A stretch of 35,901 nt of DNA from Synechocystis salina LEGE 00031 (GTDB lineage: Bacteria > Cyanobacteriota > Cyanobacteriia > Cyanobacteriales > Microcystaceae), in contig NZ_JADEVV010000043.1 of NCBI RefSeq assembly GCF_015207985.1, positions 1-35,901 on the forward strand, read 5' to 3'. The position numbers and the translations under genes were made by a program. Position 1 is the first letter of the stretch. Each line of letters starts with the position of its first letter. This document shows positions 8,043 to 16,908 of this stretch, in pieces. A model generated the notes under the pieces. It was not told the DNA's origin. It saw nothing but the letters and a program-made list of their open reading frames with translations, and did no database searches.

Positions 8043-8789
8043 TTACTGAATAACATCGAATAACACCTGACTCATATATCTTTCCGCCCAGGCGTCTCCA
8101 AAGGCTTTTTCCAGTACCCGGCGGGTTTTATCATTTTTCTGTTGTTGTTGGCAGTAATGGATTTGTCCCTGACGGTGTTCCGACGTTTGAGTCTCAGACA
8201 AAGGTGCAGCAACCGTTGCTTGGTGGCAGTGAATTTGCAAAAAATCCGCTACCCGTTGCACAAACCGTTCTTCTTCAGTGTCATTGCTGGGGCGGATAAA
8301 TAAACAATACTCAGAAAATATTTCTCCCCAGGGAGGCAATTCCCGTTGTTGCTCAAATTCTGGTTGGCCTAATTCCGCCAATGCTTCTTGGTACGCTTCA
8401 GGCAATTGGCGATCGCCTTGGGTGGGGGATAGATCGGCAATGGCCGCACTCACCCCCGCTGGCCCCGCCACAATATCACAACCAAATAGGGGCAGACCGT
8501 ATAGGGGCTCGGGAAACATCACACAATGGAGAATATCCAATCCCTTGCCCACCTTGGCCAACTCCAAATGCATTTTGCGGAACTGGGGCGTTTGGTAGCA
8601 CCGATTTTCAATCACTAACTTTTCCCCTTCCAATCGCCCTTCTACGTAGCCCAAATCCTCCGGTAACGCATAGGGCTTGAGGGATAAACCCTGCCAACTA
8701 GCGGCGATCGCCAGGGCTAGCTGTTGAATCATTGGGTTCAACGTCGGCATCAGGGAAGAATTAGTCAAACTTAAATCAGTGACGGCCAT
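8043..8789 (-). CDS. pcyA: Phycocyanobilin:ferredoxin oxidoreductase
   Basis: The frame opens at a GTG at 8798, but the ATG at 8789 gives 248 residues, the known PcyA length in Synechocystis. Catalytic residues fall at the expected numbers: His74, Glu76, His88 and Asp105 (FGCD). The enzyme reduces biliverdin IXalpha by four electrons from ferredoxin to phycocyanobilin, the chromophore of phycobilisomes and cyanobacterial phytochromes. It sits 63 bases downstream of rpaA on the same strand and is probably co-transcribed, at least in part. RpaA influences phycobilisome-photosystem coupling, so the neighbourhood makes functional sense. Several residues differ from the PCC 6803 protein as I remember it. 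Confidence 0.96.
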   Translation of the reverse strand: MAVTDLSLTNSSLMPTLNPMIQQLALAIAASWQGLSLKPYALPEDLGYVEGRLEGEKLVIENRCYQTPQFRKMHLELAKVGKGLDILHCVMFPEPLYGLPLFGCDIVAGPAGVSAAIADLSPTQGDRQLPEAYQEALAELGQPEFEQQRELPPWGEIFSEYCLFIRPSNDTEEERFVQRVADFLQIHCHQATVAAPLSETQTSEHRQGQIHYCQQQQKNDKTRRVLEKAFGDAWAERYMSQVLFDVIQ

Positions 8790-8852
8790 GGTAAACACTC
8801 AAATCTAGGGCAAATCAATCGGACAATGGGCTGGAAACTTGGAAACTAAAAC

Positions 8853-9578
8853 CTACGCTGGATTGCCGCCCCCTTCCTCCGTTGACAGTTCTAAACAATA
8901 GCCTGCCCCATACACCGTTTTAATGAAGCGAGGCCGACGGGGGTTAGGTTCCAACTTGGTGCGGAGGTGGCGAATGTGCACCCGAATAGTTTCAATATCA
9001 TCATCTGGTTCGTAGCCCCACACTTCCCGCAAAATGTCGCTGGGGGAAACCGTTTGCCCATGGCGTTGCAACAAACAGTGGAGCAATTCAAACTCTAAAT
9101 GGGTCAACTTAATACTTTTGCCAAACCAAATCGCCTCAAATCTTTCCGGTACCAAGGTTAGGGGCCCCTGGTTGAGAATTTCTGAGTGTTTCGCCGCCTG
9201 GGGAATGCGATCCGTGCGCCGCAGTAAGGCCCTCACCCGGGCTAACATTTCCTCCACGTCGAAGGGCTTGGTGAGGTAGTCGTCGGCCCCGGAGTCAAAG
9301 CCTTGAATTTTATCCTGGATCTGACCCAACGCCGTTAGCATCAGCACCGGAATATCGGCCGTGCGTTCATCCCGGCGCAACCGTTGACAGACCGTAAACC
9401 CATCCACCTTGGGCAGCATCAAGTCCAACATGATCAAATCCGGTTGCAGTTGCACCGCCAACGCTTGACCCTTAATGCCATCCACTGCTTGTTGGACATC
9501 GTAGCCCGCCATTTCCAGGTTAATGGAGACTAAATCAGAAATTGCCGGGTCGTCGTCAATGATCAGTATTCGAGGCAT
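8853..9578 (-). CDS. rpaA: Response regulator RpaA (OmpR/PhoB type)
   Basis: The 241-residue protein has a receiver domain (about 1-120) with acidic pocket D8-D10, phospho-acceptor Asp52, Thr82 and Lys104 (LTKPF). A winged-helix DNA-binding domain follows (about 135-232), containing [11 protein letters not shown] and the recognition helix near [15 protein letters not shown]. Sequence and the neighbouring pcyA identify it as RpaA, the output regulator of the SasA/CikA clock pathway and of energy distribution from phycobilisomes to photosystems. No kinase gene is adjacent. The start is the ATG at 9578. It ends with a short polar tail. Confidence 0.93.
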   Translation of the reverse strand: MPRILIIDDDPAISDLVSINLEMAGYDVQQAVDGIKGQALAVQLQPDLIMLDLMLPKVDGFTVCQRLRRDERTADIPVLMLTALGQIQDKIQGFDSGADDYLTKPFDVEEMLARVRALLRRTDRIPQAAKHSEILNQGPLTLVPERFEAIWFGKSIKLTHLEFELLHCLLQRHGQTVSPSDILREVWGYEPDDDIETIRVHIRHLRTKLEPNPRRPRFIKTVYGAGYCLELSTEEGGGNPA

Positions 9579-9622
9579 GCGCAGGGACTAAAGGAAAACA
9601 AAATAATTTCAAGGCGCAAACC

Positions 9623-9628
9623 ATTATA
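9623..9628 (-). promoter_or_regulatory. Candidate -10 box of rpaA
   Basis: On the minus strand the complement of 9623-9628 reads TATAAT, a perfect -10 hexamer 45 bases before the rpaA ATG. The -35 position is poor and overlaps a short GC-rich dyad, GGGCC-AA-GGCCC (9641-9652), which could bind a regulator or end the upstream transcript. Confidence 0.4.
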
Positions 9629-9806
9629 AGAGCTTTTAAAGGGCCAAGGCCCTAAATCATTGGCTTTTTATTCTTGACTAATGATTTTTATAGTTTTAAG
9701 TAACTAGTTTGAACTACATTGCTGGGCAAATTAGCCAGATTACCGCAAAGCTCGGCAATAAAGGGGGTAAAGACAGGGCTCTTTCCCCTTTGCCAGATCC
9801 TAGATT

Positions 9807-10364
9807 CTATTCCTGGGGACCTGGAGCTACGGGAATGGCGGCCCCTTCCACCGGAATGACCTGAATGAGGTGATCTTCTGCCGGATTTTTACTGGCGGGG
9901 GGAGCAATGGGAGCTTCACTGGGTAAAGCCTTTTTCGGAGCAGGATTGCTGATAATGGCAGTGTCCACAGCTTTTTGCTCCATGGGTTTACCAAGGGGGC
10001 TATGGAGAGGAGGCGAAGAAGGTAGTTCGGTAGCGTCGGAAGGTGATTCTCCATGACTTTCTCCGGCGGGAAGCAGATTCTCACCGATCGCCCCAGTGGT
10101 TTCCGTTTCCAGTACTTTGGCAGTTTCAGCGGCCGGGCCAGGGGTCTTATCGGACTTTTCCCCGGTGGGCGTGGTGGGATGCAAGCCAGAATTGACCAAT
10201 TTGGCACCACCATTCTGGGGAGCATTATTCTCCGGCTGGGCGATCGCCGGGGGACATTCGGTACTGCTCAGCCCCACTCGACAGCGCAACTCCTCCCTAG
10301 CCAAGGAAACAAAAATGCCGGTGCTGGAAAGGAGTAAAGCAAAAATAGTTAAAGCGTTTCTCAT
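9807..10364 (-). CDS. Exported or anchored Pro-rich protein, function unknown
   Basis: The protein has 185 residues from the ATG at 10364; a GTG two codons upstream is an alternative. A basic MRN start and a hydrophobic stretch (about 4-20) form a signal peptide or single anchor. A short region with two Cys follows (LRCRVGLSSTECPP). The remainder is low-complexity, rich in P, A, E, G and S, with no recognisable domain. Such a tail is expected to be disordered in the periplasm. Reading direction matches rpaA, but 228 bases separate them. I do not recognise the family. Confidence 0.6.
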   Translation of the reverse strand: MRNALTIFALLLSSTGIFVSLAREELRCRVGLSSTECPPAIAQPENNAPQNGGAKLVNSGLHPTTPTGEKSDKTPGPAAETAKVLETETTGAIGENLLPAGESHGESPSDATELPSSPPLHSPLGKPMEQKAVDTAIISNPAPKKALPSEAPIAPPASKNPAEDHLIQVIPVEGAAIPVAPGPQE

Positions 10365-10536
10365 AACCACTGACTTAACTTGAATCGGTGTGTTGTCTTT
10401 GCCATTGATCCCAGGTGGTTAGCTGAACAACAGCGAACCCATGGCAACCGATCCTAGCCCATGGGAAGAAAAATTTTCATTTTCCAGGGCCATTTTGGCG
10501 ATCGCCCGTGGTGATGGGTAAGAATTTCGCTTTCAG

Positions 10537-11079
10537 TTAATCAAACCAACCAATGTCCTCATCGCTCAAATGGGTGGGGGGCTGTTTGGGGGCCACATAA
10601 CGGGCCGGCATGGCTCGGGGCAGGGTGGTGAGGGCGGCACTGGTCGGCGGGGTTAAGTCCTCTTCCAAGTCTTGAATTTTGCTGTACAGTTTGCCCACCA
10701 AATTTTTTTCTTCCGTCAGTTCCGTTTGCAACTTCTCCACCAATTGCACTTCGTTCTGGAGTTTTTTCACCCGAGCCTGTTCTTGTTTTAAACTTTGTTC
10801 TAGTTGTTTAACCTTTTCCTGAGCCTTTTTTTCTTGCCGCTGGCGATCGTTTAACTGTTGTAACTGCTCCTTAAGTTTTTCCCCTTGGCTTTTTTCCGCT
10901 TGCAGTGCTGCCTTAATATTATCTAACTGGGCTTTGAGTTGGGCCAGATCCGCTGTGGGTTCAGGGATAGAGGCCTCTGGAGTGGGCTCGGGAGCAGGGG
11001 GAATCTCAGCCTTTACCTCCGGTTGGGATTGGGCTTTAACTTCTTGTTTGAGGAGATCCGATAAGCTTTTTCTGGCCAT
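10537..11079 (-). CDS. Coiled-coil protein paired with ParA-type ATPase
   Basis: The 180-residue protein starts with a short basic helix (ARKSLSDLLKQEV). A Pro/Glu-rich linker (about 17-45) follows, then a long Lys/Gln/Glu heptad region (about 45-140), clearly a coiled coil. The tail has a small Pro-rich segment ending in the acidic, aromatic motif DEDIGWFD. I recognise no enzyme domain. Its position 99 bases downstream of a parA-like gene on the same strand, plus the basic start and coiled coil, fits an adaptor that stimulates the ATPase and links it to cargo, as in other ParA/MinD-type positioning systems. That role is inferred from context. Confidence 0.7.
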   Translation of the reverse strand: MARKSLSDLLKQEVKAQSQPEVKAEIPPAPEPTPEASIPEPTADLAQLKAQLDNIKAALQAEKSQGEKLKEQLQQLNDRQRQEKKAQEKVKQLEQSLKQEQARVKKLQNEVQLVEKLQTELTEEKNLVGKLYSKIQDLEEDLTPPTSAALTTLPRAMPARYVAPKQPPTHLSDEDIGWFD

Positions 11080-11178
11080 GGCAAAGGGAAAATCTAGAAA
11101 TATAAAAATTAATGATCAAACTATGGGTTTCGGTTAAGGAAATAAACTGGGTAAATGTTGATTAACGGGGCCCCGGGC

Positions 11179-11814
11179 CTAGAGTAATTCTCGCAAAAGT
11201 TCGTCCGCCACCCGTCGATAATCCGATTGGGCCTCCTTAGCATGTTTGCCCTTCCATTGGGTAATGGCCATACCGTCCAACACAGACCGCTCATGGGCTT
11301 TATAACTCCGCACGAAGGCGTGGTAAGCAGGAATACCCAGTTCCAAGAGGGTATTCTGGGCTTCCAAGGTTTCATTCAGACTGCGGGAGTCCACCTTAGT
11401 CAACAGCACCCGATGGGCCACCCGTAGGGGATTAACAGCGCTTTTTACTGTATCGATCAACGCCGTCAAATCCATGGGAGCTGGGGGTGTGGGCAACACT
11501 AGGTAATCAGCTAGCCCAATGACCGTCCTCAAAGCCTCAGAGCGGAGGGCCGGGGGCGTGTCCACCACGATAATTTGGTAGTCGCCTACCTGGGGTAAAT
11601 TTTTCAATGCCTGGGGATTATTTTCTTGACTGAGATGGAAACCCATCTTGTCACCACTGCGTTCCACCCACCAACTGGCAGAGCCCTGGGGGTCCGCATC
11701 TACCAAAAGTACTGATCGCTTTTCCGCTAAAATTGCGGCCAAGTTAACTGCGGTTGTGGTTTTGCCAACGCCGCCCTTGCCGTTAACTACTGCCAAAATC
11801 TTTGGTGTGGACAC
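11179..11814 (-). CDS. ParA/MinD-family ATPase
   Basis: The 211-residue protein has a deviant Walker A motif, KGGVGKTT (Lys13 signature, Lys18 catalytic). A switch segment VDADPQGS (Asp near 43) and a Walker B-like VVDTPPAL follow. It lacks the N-terminal helix-turn-helix of plasmid ParA types, so it is a short ParA of the kind that positions chromosomes, plasmids, carboxysomes or other cargo on the nucleoid. No parB gene or parS-like repeat is next to it. The downstream coiled-coil gene is the likely partner. Cargo is unknown. The start is the ATG at 11814; a divergent kinase-like gene starts at 11972. Confidence 0.88.
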   Translation of the reverse strand: MSTPKILAVVNGKGGVGKTTTAVNLAAILAEKRSVLLVDADPQGSASWWVERSGDKMGFHLSQENNPQALKNLPQVGDYQIIVVDTPPALRSEALRTVIGLADYLVLPTPPAPMDLTALIDTVKSAVNPLRVAHRVLLTKVDSRSLNETLEAQNTLLELGIPAYHAFVRSYKAHERSVLDGMAITQWKGKHAKEAQSDYRRVADELLRELL

Positions 11815-11971
11815 CGATTTTCCCTACCTTGACCTATTGCCGTTGCCCCTCAACATACCATAATTACTCCTCACATTTAGGGAATTATACTGGGGTCAGA
11901 AACCAATTTTTACCCATATCCTAGGGAGTTAGCTGGTGTACGAAAGTTACCCAATTTGTTGATTGTTACGA

Positions 11972-13345
11972 ATGGCAACCCACTTTGCTTCCCTTGGCAA
12001 GTCCCTCATTGATCTCGTTTGTCTTCCTCCAGGGAACGAACCTGTGCCTGTTTTGCTGGCTCATAAGTTGGCTCTGGCCCTACAGTCGGAGGTGGTGGTG
12101 TGGATAGTGGGGCAGGCCCAGCCTTGGTTTTGGTCCTTGGCTGGCAAACATGGCCGTTGGCCCAGTGAAGATTTTTGGCAGGATTGCCCTCCCCATACTC
12201 TGGAGGCGATCGCCAACGGTCAAGGATCAACTTTAACAACAGAAGAATGGCCATTGTGGCAAGAACTTTTTCATTTACCTTGCCCCAGGGTAGAGGGGGT
12301 TAAAACGTTTTTCCAAGGACGGGAAAATGGGCTAATTCTAACGGCGCATAGTTGCCCAGTTAAGGGAAAATCGGTGCAAAAAAAACGGCAATTTCCTTTA
12401 CAAAAGCTTCAGGATGATTTAGGGGTGATTAACCAATTATTATCAGGAATTGAGTTGCCGAACAATGAATTGCTGCAGGATTTATCTTCTGTCAATCTTG
12501 CTGAATTTGACCCCATCAGCACGCCCCATTCCTCCCGTAATTTTTTTGAAGAAAGCCCGATTTTAAAAATCTGGTATGAAGCCAGCCATCGGCAATTAGA
12601 ACAACAAAAACAATGGAATGAGAAATTAATTAACAATATCATTACCATCATGAGTGACCAGACCCGCAATCCCCTGGCCACCATTCGCATGGTAGTTGCA
12701 ACTTTGCGAGCCACTCCCCCCACTCCAGAAAAGCTAGAGCAAAGGCTAGAAATCATCGATCAAGCGTGGCATAAACTTAATGATATTAACAGCAAAATTT
12801 TACAATTAAAACAACTTAAGCAAGAGGGTAACCAGTTACAAATACAGGACTTAGAGGTAATTTCTTTACTAAAGGAGACGATTGAACACTGCCCTACCTT
12901 GGGCAAAGATAATCACAAAATAGAACTCCATTACGACCATGAAATTAATTCCGTGGCCGCCGATGATGATTATTTGCGGCAAATTTTCCAAGAACTGTTA
13001 GCTAATGCACAAAAATTTGCTGTGGCTGACAGTCCTATTGTTGTCACCGTAGAACAATGCGATCACACTGCAATGGAATTAAAAAAAAAGGTTAAATGCA
13101 CTTTTAGCAACCATACGGTGGCCATAGATGCCCAAAATCTCCAACATTTATTTGATCCCTTTTATCGGGAGCAATGGACCATTGATTCGGCGATCGCCGG
13201 AGTGGGGTTGGGGTTAACCATTGTCCGCACTTTAATCGAACAACTCAATGGTAAGATCAGCGTTGTGGGAAAGCCCTCCAGCCAGCCAGGCCAGAGTATA
13301 ATAACTTTTACCTTAATGATTCCGGAGTCTGGGGCGACTGAATAA
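11972..13345 (+). CDS. Degenerate sensor histidine kinase
   Basis: The protein has 457 residues from the ATG at 11972; a TTG at 11963 is possible. An N-terminal GAF-like sensor region (about 1-190), a helical linker, a dimerisation helix pair (about 215-275) and an HATPase domain (about 320-455) are visible. The H-box reads SDQTRNPL where SHELRTPL is expected, so the phospho-acceptor His is replaced by Asp229. The N-box is recognisable (QELLANAQKFA), the D-x-G-x-G (G1) motif is lost, and the G2 box GVGLGL (410-415) remains. It is thus probably a non-canonical or pseudo-kinase. It is 14 bases upstream of the ABC1 kinase gene, in a likely operon. Confidence 0.8.
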   Translation: MATHFASLGKSLIDLVCLPPGNEPVPVLLAHKLALALQSEVVVWIVGQAQPWFWSLAGKHGRWPSEDFWQDCPPHTLEAIANGQGSTLTTEEWPLWQELFHLPCPRVEGVKTFFQGRENGLILTAHSCPVKGKSVQKKRQFPLQKLQDDLGVINQLLSGIELPNNELLQDLSSVNLAEFDPISTPHSSRNFFEESPILKIWYEASHRQLEQQKQWNEKLINNIITIMSDQTRNPLATIRMVVATLRATPPTPEKLEQRLEIIDQAWHKLNDINSKILQLKQLKQEGNQLQIQDLEVISLLKETIEHCPTLGKDNHKIELHYDHEINSVAADDDYLRQIFQELLANAQKFAVADSPIVVTVEQCDHTAMELKKKVKCTFSNHTVAIDAQNLQHLFDPFYREQWTIDSAIAGVGLGLTIVRTLIEQLNGKISVVGKPSSQPGQSIITFTLMIPESGATE

Positions 13346-13359
13346 TTTTTCCTCCGTTG

Positions 13360-15063
13360 ATGATGGTCATTTCGCAACCGGTGGCGGATCGGCCCCTCAG
13401 TTGGTCGGGCTTGTCCCGTAAGCCCTGGCGCAGACAACTGGCGGTCACTAGAGTTTTTCTTTCCTTTGTGTTCTTTTTGTGGTGGGACCGACTCACGGCT
13501 CCCCAGTCTGCCCAACGGCGCTATCGTCGGGCCCAATGGTTGGTGCAACAATTACTTTATTTGGGCCCCACTTTTATCAAAATTGGTCAGTCCCTTTCCA
13601 CCAGGGCCGACATTATTCCTGCTGAATATATCCAGGCCTTTACCCAACTCCAAGACCGGGTGCCCCCCTTTGATTCCCGCCAGGCGATCGCCGTGATTGA
13701 AGAGGAATTGCACGGGGCGATCGATGAAATGTTTCAACAATTTGAGGTTACTCCCCTGGCATCGGCCAGTTTAGGCCAGGTACATAGGGCCGTATTACCC
13801 ACGGGGGAAGCGGTGGTGGTGAAGGTACAAAGACCGGGGCTAGACAGTTTATTAAATCTAGATTTTGAGCTTCTACATCAAACGTTACGGCTGGCGAAAA
13901 GATGGTTGCCTGGGTTCCGAAATCTGGCCCAAAAATATGAAGTGGAAGCCATTTATCAAGAATTTTTCTCCCTACTATTTTTAGAAATTGATTATATCCA
14001 CGAAGGAAAAAACGCAGAGAGATTCCGTCAAAATTTTGCTGATTATCCCCGGGTCAGAGTGCCAGAAATTTATTGGCAATATACTACTCGCATGGTTTTA
14101 ACCCTGGAATATTTACCGGGCATTAAAGTGGACGATCGCCAAGCCTTAGAAACCGCTGGTATTGATTTAGATTTAGTCATTCAAACAGGCATTTGTGCCT
14201 ATTTAAAACAACTACTAATTGACGGTTTTTTCCAGTCCGATCCCCATCCGGGTAACATGGCGGTGGATAGCCAAGGAGACTTGATTTTTTATGATTTTGG
14301 CACCATGGCAGAGGTGAAAATCATTGCCAAAGATCAAATGATACAAACCTTTTTTGCTGTACTGAAAAAGGATGCTAACCAGGTGTTGGAAGCCTTAATT
14401 TATATGGGCTTAGTGGAACCCAAAGGGGATCTCAGTCCCGTCAAAAGAATTATTAACTTTTTGCTCGATAACTTTCGGGACAAACCAATTGATATTAAAG
14501 CCTTTGACCAAGTGGGGGAAGAGGTCTATGCCATGTTCCAACAACAACCCTTCCGCTTACCGCCCCAAATGACCTTTATTTTAAAATCCATCTCCACCCT
14601 AGATGGCATCGCCCGGGCCTTGGACCCCCGCTATAATTTGATCGCCGCCAGTCAGCCCTTCATCCAAAGCGTCACCGTTGCCCAACCCAAACGTTCCCTG
14701 GCCATGGCACTGGTGCAACAGGTTAAACAATTTGCCCTCGACCAATTGAACAGACCATCCCGTAACCAACAATTTCTCCAGGAATTAACCGCCAAATTAG
14801 AACGGGGCGAGCTCCAGTTTGCCACCCGCTCCCCGGAAGGCGATCGCCTGTTGCGAAAAATCCATTTGGCTCTGAAAAGTCTAATTTTTGCCTGTTTAAC
14901 GGGGTTTACCCTGCTGTCAGCGACGGTGCTGTTATCCACTGTGTATGCCCGCTTTGCCGTGATTGGCTTTGGCTTAGCGGGTTTATTTAGCCTCTTTCTA
15001 CTGCGTTCTTTGATCAAGTTGGCGGTGCAGGAAAGGTTAGACCGACTGGTGCAGAAAAGGTAA
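13360..15063 (+). CDS. ABC1/UbiB-family atypical kinase
   Basis: The protein has about 567 residues; ATG codons at 13360 and 13363 are equally plausible. Family motifs are present: the Ala/Gln-rich loop PLASASLGQVHRA, the lysine strand VVVKVQRPG, the metal/catalytic DPHPGN and the FYDFGTM segment. Two hydrophobic helices near the C-terminus (about 505-550) anchor it. ABC1 kinases regulate prenylquinone (plastoquinone, tocopherol) metabolism and plastoglobule-type membranes in oxygenic phototrophs. This suggests a role in quinone metabolism or photosynthetic redox balance. It lies directly after the degenerate histidine kinase, which may control it or share its signal. The exact paralog is not resolved. 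Confidence 0.9.
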   Translation: MMVISQPVADRPLSWSGLSRKPWRRQLAVTRVFLSFVFFLWWDRLTAPQSAQRRYRRAQWLVQQLLYLGPTFIKIGQSLSTRADIIPAEYIQAFTQLQDRVPPFDSRQAIAVIEEELHGAIDEMFQQFEVTPLASASLGQVHRAVLPTGEAVVVKVQRPGLDSLLNLDFELLHQTLRLAKRWLPGFRNLAQKYEVEAIYQEFFSLLFLEIDYIHEGKNAERFRQNFADYPRVRVPEIYWQYTTRMVLTLEYLPGIKVDDRQALETAGIDLDLVIQTGICAYLKQLLIDGFFQSDPHPGNMAVDSQGDLIFYDFGTMAEVKIIAKDQMIQTFFAVLKKDANQVLEALIYMGLVEPKGDLSPVKRIINFLLDNFRDKPIDIKAFDQVGEEVYAMFQQQPFRLPPQMTFILKSISTLDGIARALDPRYNLIAASQPFIQSVTVAQPKRSLAMALVQQVKQFALDQLNRPSRNQQFLQELTAKLERGELQFATRSPEGDRLLRKIHLALKSLIFACLTGFTLLSATVLLSTVYARFAVIGFGLAGLFSLFLLRSLIKLAVQERLDRLVQKR

Positions 15064-15484
15064 TTGACTTATTGACGCTGGAAACCGAATCAAGTGTGTC
15101 CAGATAAACAAGGTATTTTCTCCATAGGCTGCCCTAGGGAAATTTGCATTGTCCTCTTGTTATTGGTTTATTGGTTAAATCACCTTACTCAATTTAGTAC
15201 ACAGGCTGTGGTACTTTAAAGATTTTTCCTGTGTTTATATGTATTGGACAACGGGGCCAGTGTAAGGCTATTAAAGGCTATTATATGAATTATGTTAGGT
15301 TGCAACCAATTCAGATAACTTATGTTCGGTTGGGCTGCCAAATACCCAGTCTGTTTTGCCCCCGTAAAAACCTTGCTCCTAGCAAGCAGCAAAGTATGCG
15401 CACTTCCTTTTTATACCAGTTACCGGAAGCCTAACAACTGTCCAAGAAAATCTAACAAGATATTTCTTTTATTAGGAGTGGCGA
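15064..15484. promoter_or_regulatory. Long upstream region of the EAL gene with phased direct repeats
   Basis: No credible gene is seen in these 421 bases. AAGGCTATT occurs at 15264-15272 and 15274-15282, 10 bases apart. The 12-mer TATGTT(A/C)GGTTG occurs at 15291-15302 and 15321-15332, exactly 30 bases apart, and the first copy runs into the perfect palindrome GGTTGCAACC (15298-15307). Spacing in whole helical turns suggests protein binding on one face of the DNA. The ribosome site AGGAG lies just before the ATG at 15485. Confidence 0.45.
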
Positions 15485-16756
15485 ATGAGTTCCCCAATAG
15501 ACTCAGCTTCTGAAGAATTAGCGGCAGGGCGTTCCTCCACTCCAGAGGCTCTTATGGCTATCAGTTCAGAAAAATTGCCTAGCAATGACGATGATGTTGA
15601 TTTGGTGTACGATGCGTTGCGCGCTATTCGCTCCCATCTCAGGATGGAGGTTGCCTTCATTTCTGAATTTGCTTTCGGCAAAAGATATTTCCGCTACGTA
15701 GATGCTATTTCAGAAAATCCACCAATCAGGGTTGGAGATTCTAATCCCCTGGAAGAAAGCTATTGTCAGCAGATTGTTAACGGGAGCCTGCCCGAGGTCA
15801 TTCCAGATGCCTGGCTGATCCCAGCAGCCATGGATTTTCCAGTCACAAAAGCCCTGCCAGTTAGAGCCCATATAAGTGTGCCCATCCGGTTTAGCAGTGG
15901 GCAGATCTATGGCACCTTCTGTTGCTTTAGCTCTAAACCCAACTATTCCCTAGACAAACGAGATTTGTTAATGATGCGTACCTTTGCTGATTTTGCATCA
16001 AGGCAAATCGAAAGACGGATTATCAGTGAAATAGCTTGTAAAGAAAAGTTCGAGAGGGTTAGATTCGTCCTGGACACTTCAGCCTATAAAATTGTTTACC
16101 AACCCATTTTTAACTTTGAAGACGACCGGATTGTGGGATTTGAGAGTTTAACCCGCTTTTCCCATTTGCCAATGCGTAGTCCAGATATTTGGTTTGCTGA
16201 GGCGGAGGAAGTTGGTCTGGGGGAAGAGCTTGAAATGGCTGTCATCAAAAAAGCCATCGTTGCACTCCACCATCTGCCCCAACACATCTATATTTCCCTC
16301 AACGTATCTCCAGATAATATTGCGAATGGGGCGATCGCCCGGGTGCTTGAAAATGTGCCACTTGATCGGATTGTTCTTGAAGTGACTGAGCATACCGCCA
16401 TATCTGACTACCCGAGGGTGTTATCGATGCTGGAGCCATTGCGCAGTAAGGGTTTACGTCTGGCCGTTGATGACGCTGGTGCTGGCTATTCCAGTTTTCG
16501 TCACATCCTCCAAATGCACCCTGACTTGATCAAGCTCGATATTTATCTAGTTCGGCATATTGATACCGATTGCAAACTCCGTGCTTTAGCCAAAGCCCTG
16601 GTCAGCTTTGCCGACGAAACCGCCGTTAAAGTGATTGCTGAGGGAGTTGAAACTCTAGAAGAATTGGATTCTTTGCTACGCATCCGGGTAAATAATGCCC
16701 AAGGGTATTTCCTGGGTCGGCCCATGGAGATGGAAGCGGCGATGGCACTTCTGTAG
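15485..16756 (+). CDS. GAF-EAL protein, predicted c-di-GMP phosphodiesterase
   Basis: The 423-residue protein has an N-terminal GAF domain (about 35-180) and a C-terminal EAL domain (about 185-420). The EAL signature is ESL at Glu220. The other catalytic positions are kept: Asn in LNVSPDN, Glu in EVTEH, Asp329-Asp330 (DDAGAGYSS), Lys382 and Glu386 (KVIAEGVE), and Gln in AQGYFLG. It should hydrolyse c-di-GMP to pGpG under control of a small ligand or light signal through the GAF domain. No GGDEF domain is present. I see no Cys in the usual chromophore position of a CBCR, so a bilin is not indicated. The start is backed by a good AGGAG. Confidence 0.9.
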   Translation: MSSPIDSASEELAAGRSSTPEALMAISSEKLPSNDDDVDLVYDALRAIRSHLRMEVAFISEFAFGKRYFRYVDAISENPPIRVGDSNPLEESYCQQIVNGSLPEVIPDAWLIPAAMDFPVTKALPVRAHISVPIRFSSGQIYGTFCCFSSKPNYSLDKRDLLMMRTFADFASRQIERRIISEIACKEKFERVRFVLDTSAYKIVYQPIFNFEDDRIVGFESLTRFSHLPMRSPDIWFAEAEEVGLGEELEMAVIKKAIVALHHLPQHIYISLNVSPDNIANGAIARVLENVPLDRIVLEVTEHTAISDYPRVLSMLEPLRSKGLRLAVDDAGAGYSSFRHILQMHPDLIKLDIYLVRHIDTDCKLRALAKALVSFADETAVKVIAEGVETLEELDSLLRIRVNNAQGYFLGRPMEMEAAMALL

Positions 16757-16787
16757 ATGGGGTGGATTTGTTGGTCTGGCAATAATT

Positions 16788-16817
16788 GGGGGTCAGAATG
16801 GCTTTTCCAACACCCCC
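16788..16817 (+). terminator. Possible terminator of the EAL gene
   Basis: GGGGGT (16788-16793) and ACCCCC (16812-16817) form a 6-bp GC-rich stem with an 18-base loop, 32 bases past the EAL stop. It is followed by TTAGTTTATT. The T tract is imperfect, so the call is tentative. Confidence 0.35.
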
Positions 16818-16908
16818 TTAGTTTATTCGTTCTGGTCAAAATTGCCTAGCGCAGAGACCCAGGGAAGATTAGATTAGAACCAATGCTGTCAACCAAGGTA
16901 AAAATACT

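Noticed and set aside
15231-15513. Short plus-strand frames of 60-70 codons upstream of the EAL gene
   Set aside because: No ribosome site, no recognisable composition, and they overlap each other and the repeats; treated as regulatory DNA.
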